Shown: positions 1 to 9,587 of the stretch, one piece after another
How positions within the stretch are numbered: the stretch's first letter is position 1
Layout of the letters: each line of letters starts with the position of its first letter
DNA from: Porphyromonadaceae bacterium
Lineage (GTDB): Bacteria; Bacteroidota; Bacteroidia; Bacteroidales; Dysgonomonadaceae
NCBI GenBank assembly: GCA_021372865.1
Contig: JAJFTO010000018.1
Span: 62,001 to 126,000 of the forward strand
Reading direction: 5' to 3'
DNA length: 64,000 nucleotides
Translations under genes and position numbers: made by a program
Notes under the pieces: model-generated
Told to the model about the DNA's origin: nothing
Database searches by the model: none
Seen by the model: only the letters and a program-made list of their open reading frames with translations

Positions 1-2
1 TT

Positions 3-776
3 CATGCCGTACACAGCAATGAAATGGAGAATATGGGAGGCTTGCGCAAACAGATGCCAATTACTCACCTTACCTTTCTGACCGCCTGCCTAGCCATCGC
101 AGGCATACCACCCTTCTCCGGCTTTTTCAGCAAGGATGAGATTCTCTCAGCCACCTATCTGTACAATACGGGATTGGGTGTCTGGATGACGCTGGTGGCC
201 GGACTCACTGCTTTCTATATGTTCAGGTTATATTTCTCCATCTTTTGGGGAAAAGAGAAGCAGCATGCACATCCTCTCCACGAGTCGCCCAAATCGATGA
301 CTTTCCCATTGATATTTCTGGCAATACCTACCCTGCTGGGAGGATTCATCCCCTTCGGGCAATTTGTGACAGCCGACCGTGCACCATACACCATCCACAT
401 GGACTTGATGGTAGCCGGGATCAGCGTAATCATAGCACTTGTGGGCATTCTTATTGCCAGGAAGTTGTATCAGCATCCGGAGAAACCGGTTACAGTTCCT
501 TCCGGCCTGAAAGGGTTTCATAAAGCTGCAAGCCATCGCTTTTACATCGACGAAATATATTTGTTCATCACCAAGAAGATACTGTTTAATGGCGTCTCGC
601 GGGCTTTTGCCTGGTTCGATCGCCACGTGGTGGATGGCTTCATCAATGGCCTGGCCACGGCAACCGACTGGTTCTCCATCCGGATCAGGGGCTTTCAATC
701 CGGCGAAATACAATGGTACGCCTGGGTATTCCTTTTCGGGACCTTGCTGATCACGGCATTGATACTGTTTATTTAA
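3..776 (+). CDS. nuoL: NADH-quinone oxidoreductase subunit L, C-terminal part (5' end outside window)
   Basis: This is the distal half of the proton-pumping NuoL membrane subunit of complex I, which couples NADH or ferredoxin oxidation and menaquinone reduction to proton translocation. The reading frame is open from base 3, so the gene starts upstream; 257 residues are visible. The antiporter-like core ends with the conserved stretch GIPPFSGFFSKDEIL, followed by further membrane segments and the amphipathic lateral-helix region. A last hydrophobic helix (WVFLFGTLLITALILF) closes the protein. It is followed after 24 bp by nuoM and then nuoN, the usual L-M-N order at the end of a nuo operon. 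The family call is firm; only the N-terminus is missing. Confidence 0.94.
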   Translation, partial: HAVHSNEMENMGGLRKQMPITHLTFLTACLAIAGIPPFSGFFSKDEILSATYLYNTGLGVWMTLVAGLTAFYMFRLYFSIFWGKEKQHAHPLHESPKSMTFPLIFLAIPTLLGGFIPFGQFVTADRAPYTIHMDLMVAGISVIIALVGILIARKLYQHPEKPVTVPSGLKGFHKAASHRFYIDEIYLFITKKILFNGVSRAFAWFDRHVVDGFINGLATATDWFSIRIRGFQSGEIQWYAWVFLFGTLLITALILFI

Positions 777-800
777 ATTTGATTATAAAGAAATCAAGAT

Positions 801-2279
801 ATGAATTTTTTATCCCTCTTTGTGCTCATTCCGCTGCTGATGATCCTCGCCCTGTTTGTGGCACGGAGTAGAAAGCAGGTCCTGGGAATCATGGTCGCCG
901 GAAGCTCAATGCTGGTGGCTCTTGCTGCTTTTCTTGCTTATAACTATATCACGGTTCGTAACAGCGGAAATACCGATCCCATGCTCTTCACCGCCGCCCT
1001 GTCGTGGTTTAAGCCACTTAACATTCAGTATGCGGTGGGAGTAGATGGCGTGTCGGTCGTGATGCTCTGCCTCTCTGCCGTGATCGTCTTCACCGGCACC
1101 TTTGTTTCGTGGAAGATGGCACCGCTCACCAAAGAATTTTTTCTCTGGTTCTCCCTCCTTGCCACTGGTGTGTTCGGCTTTTTCATTTCACTGGACCTGT
1201 TCACCCTGTTTCTTTTTTACGAGACGGCACTGATTCCGATGTATCTGCTGATCGGCGTCTGGGGAAGCGGTAAAAAAGAATATTCTGCCATGAAGCTGAC
1301 CCTTATGTTGATGGGATCTTCCATGATCCTGCTTGTGGGTATCCTGGGCATTTATTTCGGATCGGGGGCGACCAGCATGCACATCTCGGAGCTGGCTCAG
1401 CATCCAATGCCGGTGGAACTGCAATATTTCTTCTTTACCCTCACCTTCTTCGGATTTGGTGTATTGGGAGCCCTTTTTCCATTTCATACATGGTCACCCG
1501 ACGGACATGCATCGGCACCGACCGCCGTCTCCATGCTTCATGCAGGCGTACTGATGAAGTTGGGCGGATACGGAAGTTTCCGGGTAGCCATCACACTGAT
1601 GCCGGCGGCGGCTGAAAAACTCTCACCCATCTTCCTTGTCCTCACCGGCATCGGGGTGGTGTATGGCGCTTTTGCCGCCATCCGACAAACCGACTTGAAG
1701 TACATCAATGCCTATTCGTCGGTGAGCCATTGTAACCTGGTGCTGTTTGCCATTCTGATGCTTACGCAAACATCGCTCACGGGAGCCGTATTGCAAATGC
1801 TTTCACACGGGCTGATTACCGCCCTTTTCTTTGCATTGATCGGGATGATCTACGGCCGCACCCATACCCGGTTAATAACCGACATGGGAGGATTGATGAA
1901 AATTATGCCTTTTCTGGGTGCCAGCTTTGTGATTGCCGGATTCTCCAATATTGGTGTTCCCGGATTTAGCGGGTTCGTGGCAGAGATGACCATCTTTGTG
2001 GGTTCCTTTGAAAACGGGGATCTGTTTCGCCGTATTCTCACGATCGCTGCGGTCACATCCATTGTGATTGGTGCAGTATATATCCTGCGTACCGTCGGAA
2101 AATTCCTGCAGGGTCCCCTCCAAAATGAGGAGCATGGGAAGCTCGATGATGCCCACTGGTTTGAAAGGCTGGCTGTAGTGACACTGATTGCAGGTATCCT
2201 CTATCTCGGTTCTTTCCCGACAGGAATCTCAAATATGATCAGCGACAGCTTCGGTAGCTTGCTTCAGGTAGCAAAGTAA
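801..2279 (+). CDS. nuoM: NADH-quinone oxidoreductase subunit M
   Basis: This is the second antiporter-like proton-translocating subunit of membrane complex I. The 492-residue length is normal and the protein is almost wholly made of hydrophobic helices. Family signatures include the glutamate-containing helix LFLFYETALIPMYLLIG and PFHTWSPDGHASAP, which matches the NuoM/ND4 loop PFHTWLPDAH. The gene lies between nuoL and nuoN with gaps of 24 and 22 bp, so one transcript is expected. No Shine-Dalgarno is seen before the ATG, as is common in Bacteroidota. No irregularity was seen. Confidence 0.96.
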   Translation: MNFLSLFVLIPLLMILALFVARSRKQVLGIMVAGSSMLVALAAFLAYNYITVRNSGNTDPMLFTAALSWFKPLNIQYAVGVDGVSVVMLCLSAVIVFTGTFVSWKMAPLTKEFFLWFSLLATGVFGFFISLDLFTLFLFYETALIPMYLLIGVWGSGKKEYSAMKLTLMLMGSSMILLVGILGIYFGSGATSMHISELAQHPMPVELQYFFFTLTFFGFGVLGALFPFHTWSPDGHASAPTAVSMLHAGVLMKLGGYGSFRVAITLMPAAAEKLSPIFLVLTGIGVVYGAFAAIRQTDLKYINAYSSVSHCNLVLFAILMLTQTSLTGAVLQMLSHGLITALFFALIGMIYGRTHTRLITDMGGLMKIMPFLGASFVIAGFSNIGVPGFSGFVAEMTIFVGSFENGDLFRRILTIAAVTSIVIGAVYILRTVGKFLQGPLQNEEHGKLDDAHWFERLAVVTLIAGILYLGSFPTGISNMISDSFGSLLQVAK

Positions 2280-2301
2280 AGAACAAACAACACTTTTTTT
2301 C

Positions 2302-3726
2302 ATGAGTTATTTTGATAATTTTCTGATAATGCGCAGCGAGGTTTCGCTATTGACAGTCATTCTCTTTTTGCTGCTCTTCGATATCATTGCCGGTAAAAAA
2401 GGAAAAAAATATTTTCAGCCGGTGGCAATCCTTCTCTTTGCCCTGCACACCCTCACAAACCTTGTTCCTGCAGTAGCAGGTGAGGCTTTCGGCGGAATGT
2501 ACCAGTATCATCCCGTGATGACAATCATTAAGACCATGCTGAATGTGGCCACGCTGATCATTTTTCTTCAATCGAAGCATGTCTTCGACGGAAATGAGAT
2601 GAAGAATCAACGGGGGGAATATTATTTCCTCACACTAAGCACCTTGCTGGGAATGTACCTCATGATCTCCAGCGGCCACTTCCTTCTGTTTTTTATTGGA
2701 TTGGAAACAGCTTCTATCCCCCTGGCCACACTGGTGGCATTCAGCAAACATTGCAAAAAATCGGCAGAGGCCGGAGCCAAGTTTATCCTCCTCTCGGCCT
2801 TCTCTTCCGGTATCCTGCTCTTTGGCATCTCATATCTCTACGGAACCACAGGCAGTCTCTACTTCTCAGAGGTATCCACGCAGATCAGTCACAATCCGTT
2901 GCAGATCATGGCTTTTATCTTCTTTCTGTCGGGGTTGTTTTTCAAAGTGTCGTTTGTACCGTTCCATCTGTGGACTGCCGATGTATATGAAGGTGCTCCC
3001 ACAAATGTGACCTCCTATCTGTCGGTCGTTTCCAAGGGATCAGCCGCTTTCGTTTTGATGACACTGCTTTTTAAACTGTTTGGAAATTATCTGTACGAAT
3101 GGCAAACGCTATTGTTCTGGATCATCATCGTGACCATCACTGTGGGTAACCTGTTTGCCCTGCGGCAGCAAAACCTCAAACGGTTCCTGGCATTTTCTTC
3201 CATCTCGCAGGCAGGATATATTGCTTTGGGAATCATCAGCGGGTCGGTACTGGGTATGACCACGGTGATCTATTACATTTTTGTATATATCTTCTCCAAC
3301 CTGGCCGCCTTCGGTGTAATTTCCGCCATAGAGAGCAGAACCGGGAAAACAGACATACCCGATTACAAAGGGCTCTATCAGACAAATCCGAAGCTCAGTT
3401 TCGTGATGATGCTGGCCATGTTCTCGCTGGCCGGCATTGCTCCTTTTGCGGGATTTATGAGTAAATTTTTTATTTTCTCGGCCGCCGCACAGCAGGGGTT
3501 CTATCTGCTGGTAATTATCGCCGTAGTAAATACAATCATTTCACTCTATTACTATCTCAGGGTGGTAAAAGCCATGTTCATTGATCAGAACGGCCAGCCG
3601 ATTCCCGCACTCAGAACCGACTCCTGGAACAGGGCGAGCCTGATTCTCTGCACTACTGCAATCATCTTCGTGGGGCTTCTCGGCTTTATCCTCGATATGA
3701 TTGAAAAACAGAGTTTTGGAATATGA
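2302..3726 (+). CDS. nuoN: NADH-quinone oxidoreductase subunit N
   Basis: This is the third antiporter-like subunit of complex I and is usually the last gene of the operon. It is 474 residues long with about 14 hydrophobic segments. The signature VPFHLWTADVYEGAPT is the standard NuoN loop, and the membrane glutamate is in FFIGLETASIPLATLV. The gene follows nuoM after 22 bp. The 86 bp after its stop hold no obvious terminator hairpin, but they do hold a -7 box for the next gene, so the nuo operon probably ends here. Confidence 0.96.
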   Translation: MSYFDNFLIMRSEVSLLTVILFLLLFDIIAGKKGKKYFQPVAILLFALHTLTNLVPAVAGEAFGGMYQYHPVMTIIKTMLNVATLIIFLQSKHVFDGNEMKNQRGEYYFLTLSTLLGMYLMISSGHFLLFFIGLETASIPLATLVAFSKHCKKSAEAGAKFILLSAFSSGILLFGISYLYGTTGSLYFSEVSTQISHNPLQIMAFIFFLSGLFFKVSFVPFHLWTADVYEGAPTNVTSYLSVVSKGSAAFVLMTLLFKLFGNYLYEWQTLLFWIIIVTITVGNLFALRQQNLKRFLAFSSISQAGYIALGIISGSVLGMTTVIYYIFVYIFSNLAAFGVISAIESRTGKTDIPDYKGLYQTNPKLSFVMMLAMFSLAGIAPFAGFMSKFFIFSAAAQQGFYLLVIIAVVNTIISLYYYLRVVKAMFIDQNGQPIPALRTDSWNRASLILCTTAIIFVGLLGFILDMIEKQSFGI

Positions 3727-3758
3727 CCGGTGGGCAATCATATCTCAATATAATTGTA

Positions 3759-3766
3759 TAATTTTG
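3759..3766 (+). promoter_or_regulatory. Bacteroidota -7 box upstream of trkH
   Basis: TAATTTTG fits the Bacteroidota sigma-70 -7 consensus TAnnTTTG. It lies 47 nt before the trkH ATG in the nuoN-trkH gap. No clear -33 element (TTTG) is found at the usual 19-21 bp upstream, so the call rests on the -7 box and its position. Confidence 0.5.
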
Positions 3767-3812
3767 TATCATATTCTCATTGTCTTCTAAACATGTTTAG
3801 ATAAAAGAGAAA

Positions 3813-5255
3813 ATGTCATCCAAACAAAATTTTAAGAATTCAGAACATCGTCTTTTTTCACTGCGTTCGTTCATCCATCTCCGGCCGTTCGGACCTGCTC
3901 AGTTGTTTACAACAAGCTTCCTATCCATCATTCTACTGGGTAGCCTCCTCTTGTTATTACCAAAGGCAACTTATGAGAATATTTCCTACGTGGATGCTTT
4001 GTTCACTGCTACCAGTGCTGTTTGTGTCACAGGCTTGAACGTAGTGGATACAGAGTTGACTTTCACTCTGTTTGGTCAGGTGATAATCATGCTGTTAATA
4101 CAGATCGGCGGGTTAGGTGTCATGACCATTACCACCTATTTCAGTTATTATTTCAAGGGTGGGTCCTCTTATAAAAGTCAACTGCTGGTGAAGGACATTA
4201 CCAGCGAAGAGCGTCTGGACAATGTATTTTCCTCATTGAAAAATATCCTGCTAATCACACTTGTCATTGAAGGATTGGGGTTTCTCCTCATCTTTGCCAC
4301 TATGGGAAAAGAGGGTTTCACTTTTGAGGAAAGGGTCTTCTTCTCGATTTTTCATGCCATATCGGGCTTCTGTAACGCAGGCTTTTCCACCCTCTCGGGA
4401 AACCTGTATGACGCACGCATCCGTTTCGACTACCCGGTTCACTTGATCATTTCATTTCTGATAATATTCGGGGGACTGGGATTTCCCATCATTAACAATA
4501 TCTGGAAATATATTACGAACAACATAAAGGGACTTTATAAAAGAGCCTTTCGACACGAAAAATACAGTTATTCATCGTTGGTGATCAGTGTAAATTCACA
4601 CATCGTGATTATCACCACTTTGCTTCTGCTGATTTTTGGAACGTTTGGATTTTTTATTTTTGAGAAAGACGGCGTATTAACCGGATATCCGTCAGCTTTC
4701 GGTAAGTGGACGGCTGCATTTTTTGGTTCGGTCACCACGCGTACTGCAGGTTTTAACAGTACCGATACCGCTGCGTTGTCTGTGCCTACCGCACTCCTGT
4801 TCATTGTGTTGATGTGGATCGGAGCTTCACCGGCTTCAACGGGTGGTGGTATAAAAACCAGTACCTTAGCCATTGCTTTCATGAATTTCATGACACTTCT
4901 CAAAGGCAAAAAACACATTGAATACAGAGGAAGGGAGATTCCTCAACAGGCGGTGTCCAGGGCATTTGCACAAATAACACTTGCCATATTATTCATCATG
5001 GCAATTACTTTTTTAATGATTCTGATAGAATCGGGTAAAGAACCGTTGGATTTGCTTTTTGAGACCGTGTCGGCATATGGTACGGTCGGATTAAGCCGGA
5101 ATTTGACCCCTTTTTTATCGAATGCAGGCAAATGGCTTATCATTGCCACGATGTTTGTCGGGAGGGTGAGCTTGTACACTTTGCTATCCACCCTGACACA
5201 ACAGGTAAAATACAGTAAATACAGATATCCGAAAGAAGAAATATTAATCAATTAA
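3813..5255 (+). CDS. trkH: Potassium uptake membrane subunit, TrkH/KtrB family
   Basis: This is the ion-translocating subunit of a Trk/Ktr potassium uptake system in the inner membrane. The 480-residue protein has the four-fold M1-P-M2 architecture, and the four selectivity-filter loops are visible: SAVCVTGLNVVD, SGFCNAGFST, TTRTAGFNSTD and SAYGTVGLSRN. Each carries the family's central glycine. The partner gene trkA starts 11 bp downstream, so the two should be co-transcribed from the promoter at about 3759. The length and the single regulatory partner resemble Ktr systems; Trk and Ktr cannot be separated from sequence alone. Confidence 0.93.
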   Translation: MSSKQNFKNSEHRLFSLRSFIHLRPFGPAQLFTTSFLSIILLGSLLLLLPKATYENISYVDALFTATSAVCVTGLNVVDTELTFTLFGQVIIMLLIQIGGLGVMTITTYFSYYFKGGSSYKSQLLVKDITSEERLDNVFSSLKNILLITLVIEGLGFLLIFATMGKEGFTFEERVFFSIFHAISGFCNAGFSTLSGNLYDARIRFDYPVHLIISFLIIFGGLGFPIINNIWKYITNNIKGLYKRAFRHEKYSYSSLVISVNSHIVIITTLLLLIFGTFGFFIFEKDGVLTGYPSAFGKWTAAFFGSVTTRTAGFNSTDTAALSVPTALLFIVLMWIGASPASTGGGIKTSTLAIAFMNFMTLLKGKKHIEYRGREIPQQAVSRAFAQITLAILFIMAITFLMILIESGKEPLDLLFETVSAYGTVGLSRNLTPFLSNAGKWLIIATMFVGRVSLYTLLSTLTQQVKYSKYRYPKEEILIN

Positions 5256-5266
5256 AAAAAGAACAC

Positions 5267-5962
5267 ATGAAATTTGTCGTGATCGGACTGGGACATTTCG
5301 GAGCAGCACTGGCAGAGCGATTGGTCGCTATGGGACACGAAGTGATTGGTGTGGACAAATCAATGAACCGGGTGGATGCGTGCAAAGATACGTTGACAGA
5401 CGTGATTTGCATAGATAGCACGGACCCGATTGCTACAAATCATCTGCCCCTGAAAAATACGGATATGGCAGTGGTTTGCGGTGGAGCGGATGAAGGTGAA
5501 AGCCTTCTGATCACAGCCATGTTAAAGAAAAGAGGTGTAAAGAAAATAACGGTACGTTCCATTACCGGACTTCAGGAGAGCGTGTTGGAAGCCATGGGTG
5601 TCACAGAAATTATTCATCCCGAGATAGAATCAGCGGAGCGCTGGGCTATGAAGCTTTCCATAAAAAACTATATCAACCTGTTTGAAGTAACGAACGATTA
5701 CTACATCGTGGAAGTTCTGTTACCGCAGAAGCTTATCGGAAAAACGATTTCGGAAAGCGAGTTGAACAATAAATATCACGTGATCGTGCTGACAAAGCTG
5801 AAGCAAATCAGTCAACAAAACCCGATCGGTGCGAATACCCTACAGCTACAGCCGAATGCTGGAGAAATTGTCAATGCGAAAACTGTTCTGGAGGAAGGGG
5901 ACATCCTTGTCATTTATGGACATAAAAATGACATAAAGAAAATGATTGATCACAACATTTAG
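5267..5962 (+). CDS. trkA: Potassium uptake regulatory subunit, TrkA/KtrA (RCK domain)
   Basis: This is the cytoplasmic nucleotide-binding gating ring subunit for the neighbouring TrkH/KtrB channel. The 231-residue size fits one RCK_N Rossmann domain (residues about 1-125) plus one RCK_C domain (about 140-228), the KtrA layout rather than the doubled E. coli TrkA. The dinucleotide motif [12 protein letters not shown] and the acidic end of beta-2 (VIGVDKS) are present. Its stop codon overlaps the stop of the convergent ruvB gene by 4 bp, so the two transcripts have antisense 3' ends. Confidence 0.93.
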   Translation: MKFVVIGLGHFGAALAERLVAMGHEVIGVDKSMNRVDACKDTLTDVICIDSTDPIATNHLPLKNTDMAVVCGGADEGESLLITAMLKKRGVKKITVRSITGLQESVLEAMGVTEIIHPEIESAERWAMKLSIKNYINLFEVTNDYYIVEVLLPQKLIGKTISESELNNKYHVIVLTKLKQISQQNPIGANTLQLQPNAGEIVNAKTVLEEGDILVIYGHKNDIKKMIDHNI

Positions 5963-6984
5963 AACAACAATCCCTGTTCTTCAGCTCTTCTGCGACCCAG
6001 ATGACGGTAGGCCAGATCAGTGGCCTCCCTGCCACGGGGAGTACGTTTAATAAATCCCTCTTTGATCAGGAAAGGTTCATACACCTCTTCAATAGTCCCC
6101 GGATCGTCACCCACAGCTGTGGCGATAGTGGAGATGCCGACAGGCCCCCCCTTAAATTTGTCGATGATAGTGAGCAGAATCTTGTTGTCGATCTCATCGA
6201 GTCCGTACTGGTCGATATTCAATGCTTCCAGCGCATAGGACGAGATGGTTTTGTCTATTTTTCCATTCCCTTTCACCTGTGCAAAGTCGCGCACCCTTCT
6301 TAAGAGCGCGTTGGCCACACGGGGTGTGCCCCGGCTGCGGGAAGCAATCTCATGGGCGGCGTCGTGGTTGCAGGTAATTTTCAGGATATCTGCCGATCGC
6401 AGCACAATGCCTGTCAGGGTACCCATGTCGTAATACTCGAGGTGCATATTGATTCCAAAACGGGCGCGCAACGGACTGGTCAGCAAGCCGCTGCGGGTTG
6501 TAGCCCCCACAAGGGTAAACGGATTCAGGTCGATTTGAATGGAACGGGCACTGGGTCCCTTGTCGATCAGAATGTCGATGCGATAATCCTCCATGGCACT
6601 GTACAGGTACTCTTCCACCACGGGTGAGAGCCGGTGAATCTCATCGATAAAGAGTACATCGTTCGTATCGAGTGAAGTGAGGATACCTGCCAGGTCACCG
6701 GGCTTATCGAGAACCGGTCCGGAGGTGACCTTGAAGCCGACACCCAGCTCGTTGGCAATGATATTCGACAAGGTGGTCTTTCCCAATCCGGGAGGACCAT
6801 GCAGCAATACATGGTCAAGCGACTCGCCCCGCATGCGGGCGGCACTGACAAAGATCTTCAGGTTCTCGGTAATCTTATCCTGTCCACTGAAGCTTCCGAA
6901 GGTGAGCGGACGCAGTGTATTTTCATACTCCCGTTCACTGTCCTGCATGTGGTTGCCATGTATGTCGAATGTTTCTTCCATCAT
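5959..6984 (-). CDS. ruvB: Holliday junction branch migration helicase RuvB
   Basis: RuvB is the AAA+ motor that drives branch migration with RuvA during recombinational repair. The 341-residue protein shows Walker [10 protein letters not shown] near residue 63-71, Walker [11 protein letters not shown], sensor 1 GATTRSG, and the arginine finger/sensor 2 region [14 protein letters not shown]. It ends in the winged-helix DNA-binding domain ([19 protein letters not shown]). I choose the ATG at 6984; the frame can be extended to a TTG at 6996, but no evidence favours that. It starts 18 bp after the queG stop, so the two genes likely share a transcript. It is convergent with trkA. Confidence 0.97.
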   Translation of the reverse strand: MMEETFDIHGNHMQDSEREYENTLRPLTFGSFSGQDKITENLKIFVSAARMRGESLDHVLLHGPPGLGKTTLSNIIANELGVGFKVTSGPVLDKPGDLAGILTSLDTNDVLFIDEIHRLSPVVEEYLYSAMEDYRIDILIDKGPSARSIQIDLNPFTLVGATTRSGLLTSPLRARFGINMHLEYYDMGTLTGIVLRSADILKITCNHDAAHEIASRSRGTPRVANALLRRVRDFAQVKGNGKIDKTISSYALEALNIDQYGLDEIDNKILLTIIDKFKGGPVGISTIATAVGDDPGTIEEVYEPFLIKEGFIKRTPRGREATDLAYRHLGRRRAEEQGLLF

Positions 6985-7002
6985 TTGCTGATACAAAAAT
7001 AA

Positions 7003-7935
7003 CTATTTCCGGCGAGTTTTGGAAATAGCAGCGACATTCCGTTTTAATCCGGCAAATTTAGCCCGTTTCACAGCGGAGTGACGGAAGATCATCCGAAACA
7101 CTTCTTCATCCATTGCATTGAGTTGATCAAGGTTGAGCGATAAAAAGGCATCCGAGGGCATAAATTCCGGTGTGGTGTGTGGGATGGCTCCCCGGTTCCA
7201 GGGGCATACCAGTTGACAGATGTCGCAACCATAAACGTTGTTCCGCAGGTTTGGCACAATATCGGGTGATATTTCCCCTTTGTTTTCGATGGTCTGGTAG
7301 GAGATGCACTTGTTGGCATTCATCCAATAGGGTTTCTCTATGGCACCCGTGGGACAGGAGGTAAGACAGCGTCGGCAGTCGCCACAATTCTCTGATACGG
7401 GTGAATCATAATCCAGCTCCAGGTTGATGATTAGTTCTCCCAGAAAAAAGAAAGATCCTTTTCCCGGAATAATCAGCAGCGTGTTTTTTCCCACAAAACC
7501 AATACCTGCCTGCGCTGCCCAGAATCGCTCCAACACTGGGGCAGAATCGGAAAAATACCTGCCCGACACATCAGGGAAACGGGTTTTGATCCAGTCGAAC
7601 AGGCTACCCAGTTTCTCCCGCATCACGTCATGGTAATCTTTTCCGTAGGCGTAATAGGCAAACCGGGGTACCTTCCCGGGGAGCTTCACAGGCGGATAAT
7701 AGTTCAGCGCCACCGAGATGATCGATCGGGCGCCGTCGACCAGCAATCGGGGGTCGATCCGTTTATCGATGTTGCGTTCAAGGTAGGCCATACCACCTTG
7801 GCAGTGGTCTCTGATCCACTCTATATAACGGACTTCTTCACCACTATTGCCGGCACGGCAAATGCCACAGGCATCGAACCCCAAAGCCAGTGCCTGCTGC
7901 TTTATTTCTTCCGAGAAAGTTACCCCATTCTGCAT
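7003..7935 (-). CDS. queG: Epoxyqueuosine reductase QueG
   Basis: QueG reduces epoxyqueuosine to queuosine in the wobble position of GUN-anticodon tRNAs, using cobalamin and two [4Fe-4S] clusters. The 310-residue size is typical. Two ferredoxin-like cysteine clusters are visible: CGDCRRCLTSCPTGAI with a later single cysteine (NANKCISYQ), and YGCDICQLVCPWN. The catalytic-domain motif RYFSDSAPVLER, containing the conserved aspartate, is also present. It lies directly upstream of ruvB on the same strand. A TACGTTTG sequence just upstream on the minus strand (7943-7950) could be a -7 box, but it would leave almost no leader. Confidence 0.96.
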   Translation of the reverse strand: MQNGVTFSEEIKQQALALGFDACGICRAGNSGEEVRYIEWIRDHCQGGMAYLERNIDKRIDPRLLVDGARSIISVALNYYPPVKLPGKVPRFAYYAYGKDYHDVMREKLGSLFDWIKTRFPDVSGRYFSDSAPVLERFWAAQAGIGFVGKNTLLIIPGKGSFFFLGELIINLELDYDSPVSENCGDCRRCLTSCPTGAIEKPYWMNANKCISYQTIENKGEISPDIVPNLRNNVYGCDICQLVCPWNRGAIPHTTPEFMPSDAFLSLNLDQLNAMDEEVFRMIFRHSAVKRAKFAGLKRNVAAISKTRRK

Positions 7936-8050
7936 GATGATTCAAACGTACGAAAAAAAACGCTTCCCCGCAATATTTCTCAAACCTCTCCATAATTTGA
8001 GCAGAGGTCAAACTCTTCCCGTAAAAAATAAAAATGTGAATTAAGTTGCG

Positions 8051-8058
8051 TATTTTTG
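8051..8058 (+). promoter_or_regulatory. -7 box that decides the flippase start
   Basis: TATTTTTG matches TAnnTTTG. It lies 30 nt before the ATG at 8088, inside what would be coding sequence if an upstream in-frame ATG at 8046 were used. It therefore argues for the start at 8088. Confidence 0.5.
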
Positions 8059-8087
8059 CGGAAATAAACAGGAACTATCAATCGTTC

Positions 8088-9563
8088 ATGGCAGACTCCG
8101 CATTAAAACATACCACCACCGTTTCTCTTTTCTGGAGCTTCGTCGATAAATTCGGACAGCAGATTGTGAATCTGGCTACCGGCATTATACTGATGAGGAT
8201 ACTGGATCCTGCCGAGTATGGATTAATCGGCTCGCTGACCATTTTCATTGCTTTCTCGGGCATCCTCATCGACAGTGGCTTCACGCGTGCGTTGCTGAAC
8301 AGGAAAAGCATTTCTGCGGAAGAGTACAGCACGGTCTTCTATTTTAACGTGGGACTGGCACTTTTCTTGTATCTGCTCCTCTTCGCCGTAGCACCGTTGC
8401 TGGCAGCAATGTTCCATGAGCCAATGATTGCACCGGTTTCCCGGATACTGTTTCTTTCCCTGTTGCTGAATGCGGCTGGTATCATTCAGCAAACTCTGCT
8501 CATTCGACGGGCCGACTTCAGAGGAATGACAAAGGTAAATATCGTTGCGCTGCTCATCGCCGGCATAATTGCCCTCGTCATGGCATTCAATGGATTTGGC
8601 GTGTGGACGCTGGTGGTACAAACATTGGTTTATGCTTTCTTCCGTACGCTCTTTCTGTGGATTTACTCAAAATGGATTCCGGTCAAAACATTCAGCATCA
8701 AATTACTCCAATCGTTTATCGGACTCAGCAGTAAGCTCGTGCTTACGTCGCTTATCAGCGGTATTTTCAACAACATATACCCCTCCATCATCGCGTTCTT
8801 TTATCCGAATGCCATGAGACAGGTAGGCTATTACAGCCAGGCCAATAAGTACCAGGAGATTCCCTTCTCCGTTCTGTCCAACACCTACAGGCAGGTTTCC
8901 ATGCTGATTCTTCCGGAAATCAACGAACAGACCGAACGACTCAAACGGGTGGTCAGTAAAATGGTCAAGTCGCTCGCATTCCTCTCTTTTCCGGTTGGTT
9001 TTCTGATGATCCTGGTTGCCGAACCGGGTTTTCAGTTCCTGTTCAAAGATAAATGGCTGCCCGCTGTTCCCTATTTTCAGATGCTCTGCCTTGCCGGCAT
9101 GGTTTCTCCATTTGCCTTCGTACTGAATGAGCTATTTATTTCACGGGAAAAGGCCAACTATTTCCTGGGTGTGGAAATAGTCAGGCGAGGGATACTGCTG
9201 TTGCTCATTGCCTTGTTGTTTCGTTATGGCATCATGGGCCTGGCGGCGAGCTGGGTAATATACACGTGGATCACCCTGCTCATCTCACTCATTTTGACCC
9301 GCAAACTTATTCGCTATTCACTGACAGAATTTATTAAAGACGCCTTTCCGTATGCAATTCTGGCACTGCTGAGCTCGACAGCAGGCTATTTTTTCACCCG
9401 GGGAGTGAGCAACAATCTGCTCTTTCTGCTATTGAATGTCGGGGGGGTGAGTATGCTTTACCTGGCGCTATGCACCCTGTTTAAGCTGGAGATGACCAGG
9501 GAGATCGGACAATGGGTAAAGGGGAAAAAAAAATCGCATGAGAAAAATAATCAACATACTTAA
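8088..9563 (+). CDS. Lipopolysaccharide/O-antigen flippase-like membrane protein (MOP superfamily)
   Basis: This is a predicted inner-membrane exporter of undecaprenyl-linked glycans of the Wzx/PST type. The 491-residue protein has about 12-14 hydrophobic helices and starts MADSALKHTTTVSLFWSFVD, typical of the Polysacc_synt family, with the early motif RILDPAEYGLIG. The next gene is a family 2 glycosyltransferase 25 bp downstream, which supports a role in surface polysaccharide. The substrate cannot be told from sequence. The tail is lysine-rich and cytoplasmic. The start at 8088 is preferred over 8046 because a -7 box covers the earlier ATG. Confidence 0.87.
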   Translation: MADSALKHTTTVSLFWSFVDKFGQQIVNLATGIILMRILDPAEYGLIGSLTIFIAFSGILIDSGFTRALLNRKSISAEEYSTVFYFNVGLALFLYLLLFAVAPLLAAMFHEPMIAPVSRILFLSLLLNAAGIIQQTLLIRRADFRGMTKVNIVALLIAGIIALVMAFNGFGVWTLVVQTLVYAFFRTLFLWIYSKWIPVKTFSIKLLQSFIGLSSKLVLTSLISGIFNNIYPSIIAFFYPNAMRQVGYYSQANKYQEIPFSVLSNTYRQVSMLILPEINEQTERLKRVVSKMVKSLAFLSFPVGFLMILVAEPGFQFLFKDKWLPAVPYFQMLCLAGMVSPFAFVLNELFISREKANYFLGVEIVRRGILLLLIALLFRYGIMGLAASWVIYTWITLLISLILTRKLIRYSLTEFIKDAFPYAILALLSSTAGYFFTRGVSNNLLFLLLNVGGVSMLYLALCTLFKLEMTREIGQWVKGKKKSHEKNNQHT

Positions 9564-9587
9564 CTACAATCAAAGCCACCCACTAGT

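Noticed and set aside
7943..7950. Minus-strand -7 box for queG (TACGTTTG)
   Set aside because: It would place the transcript start almost on the start codon, and the match uses an uncommon centre; support is insufficient for a feature.
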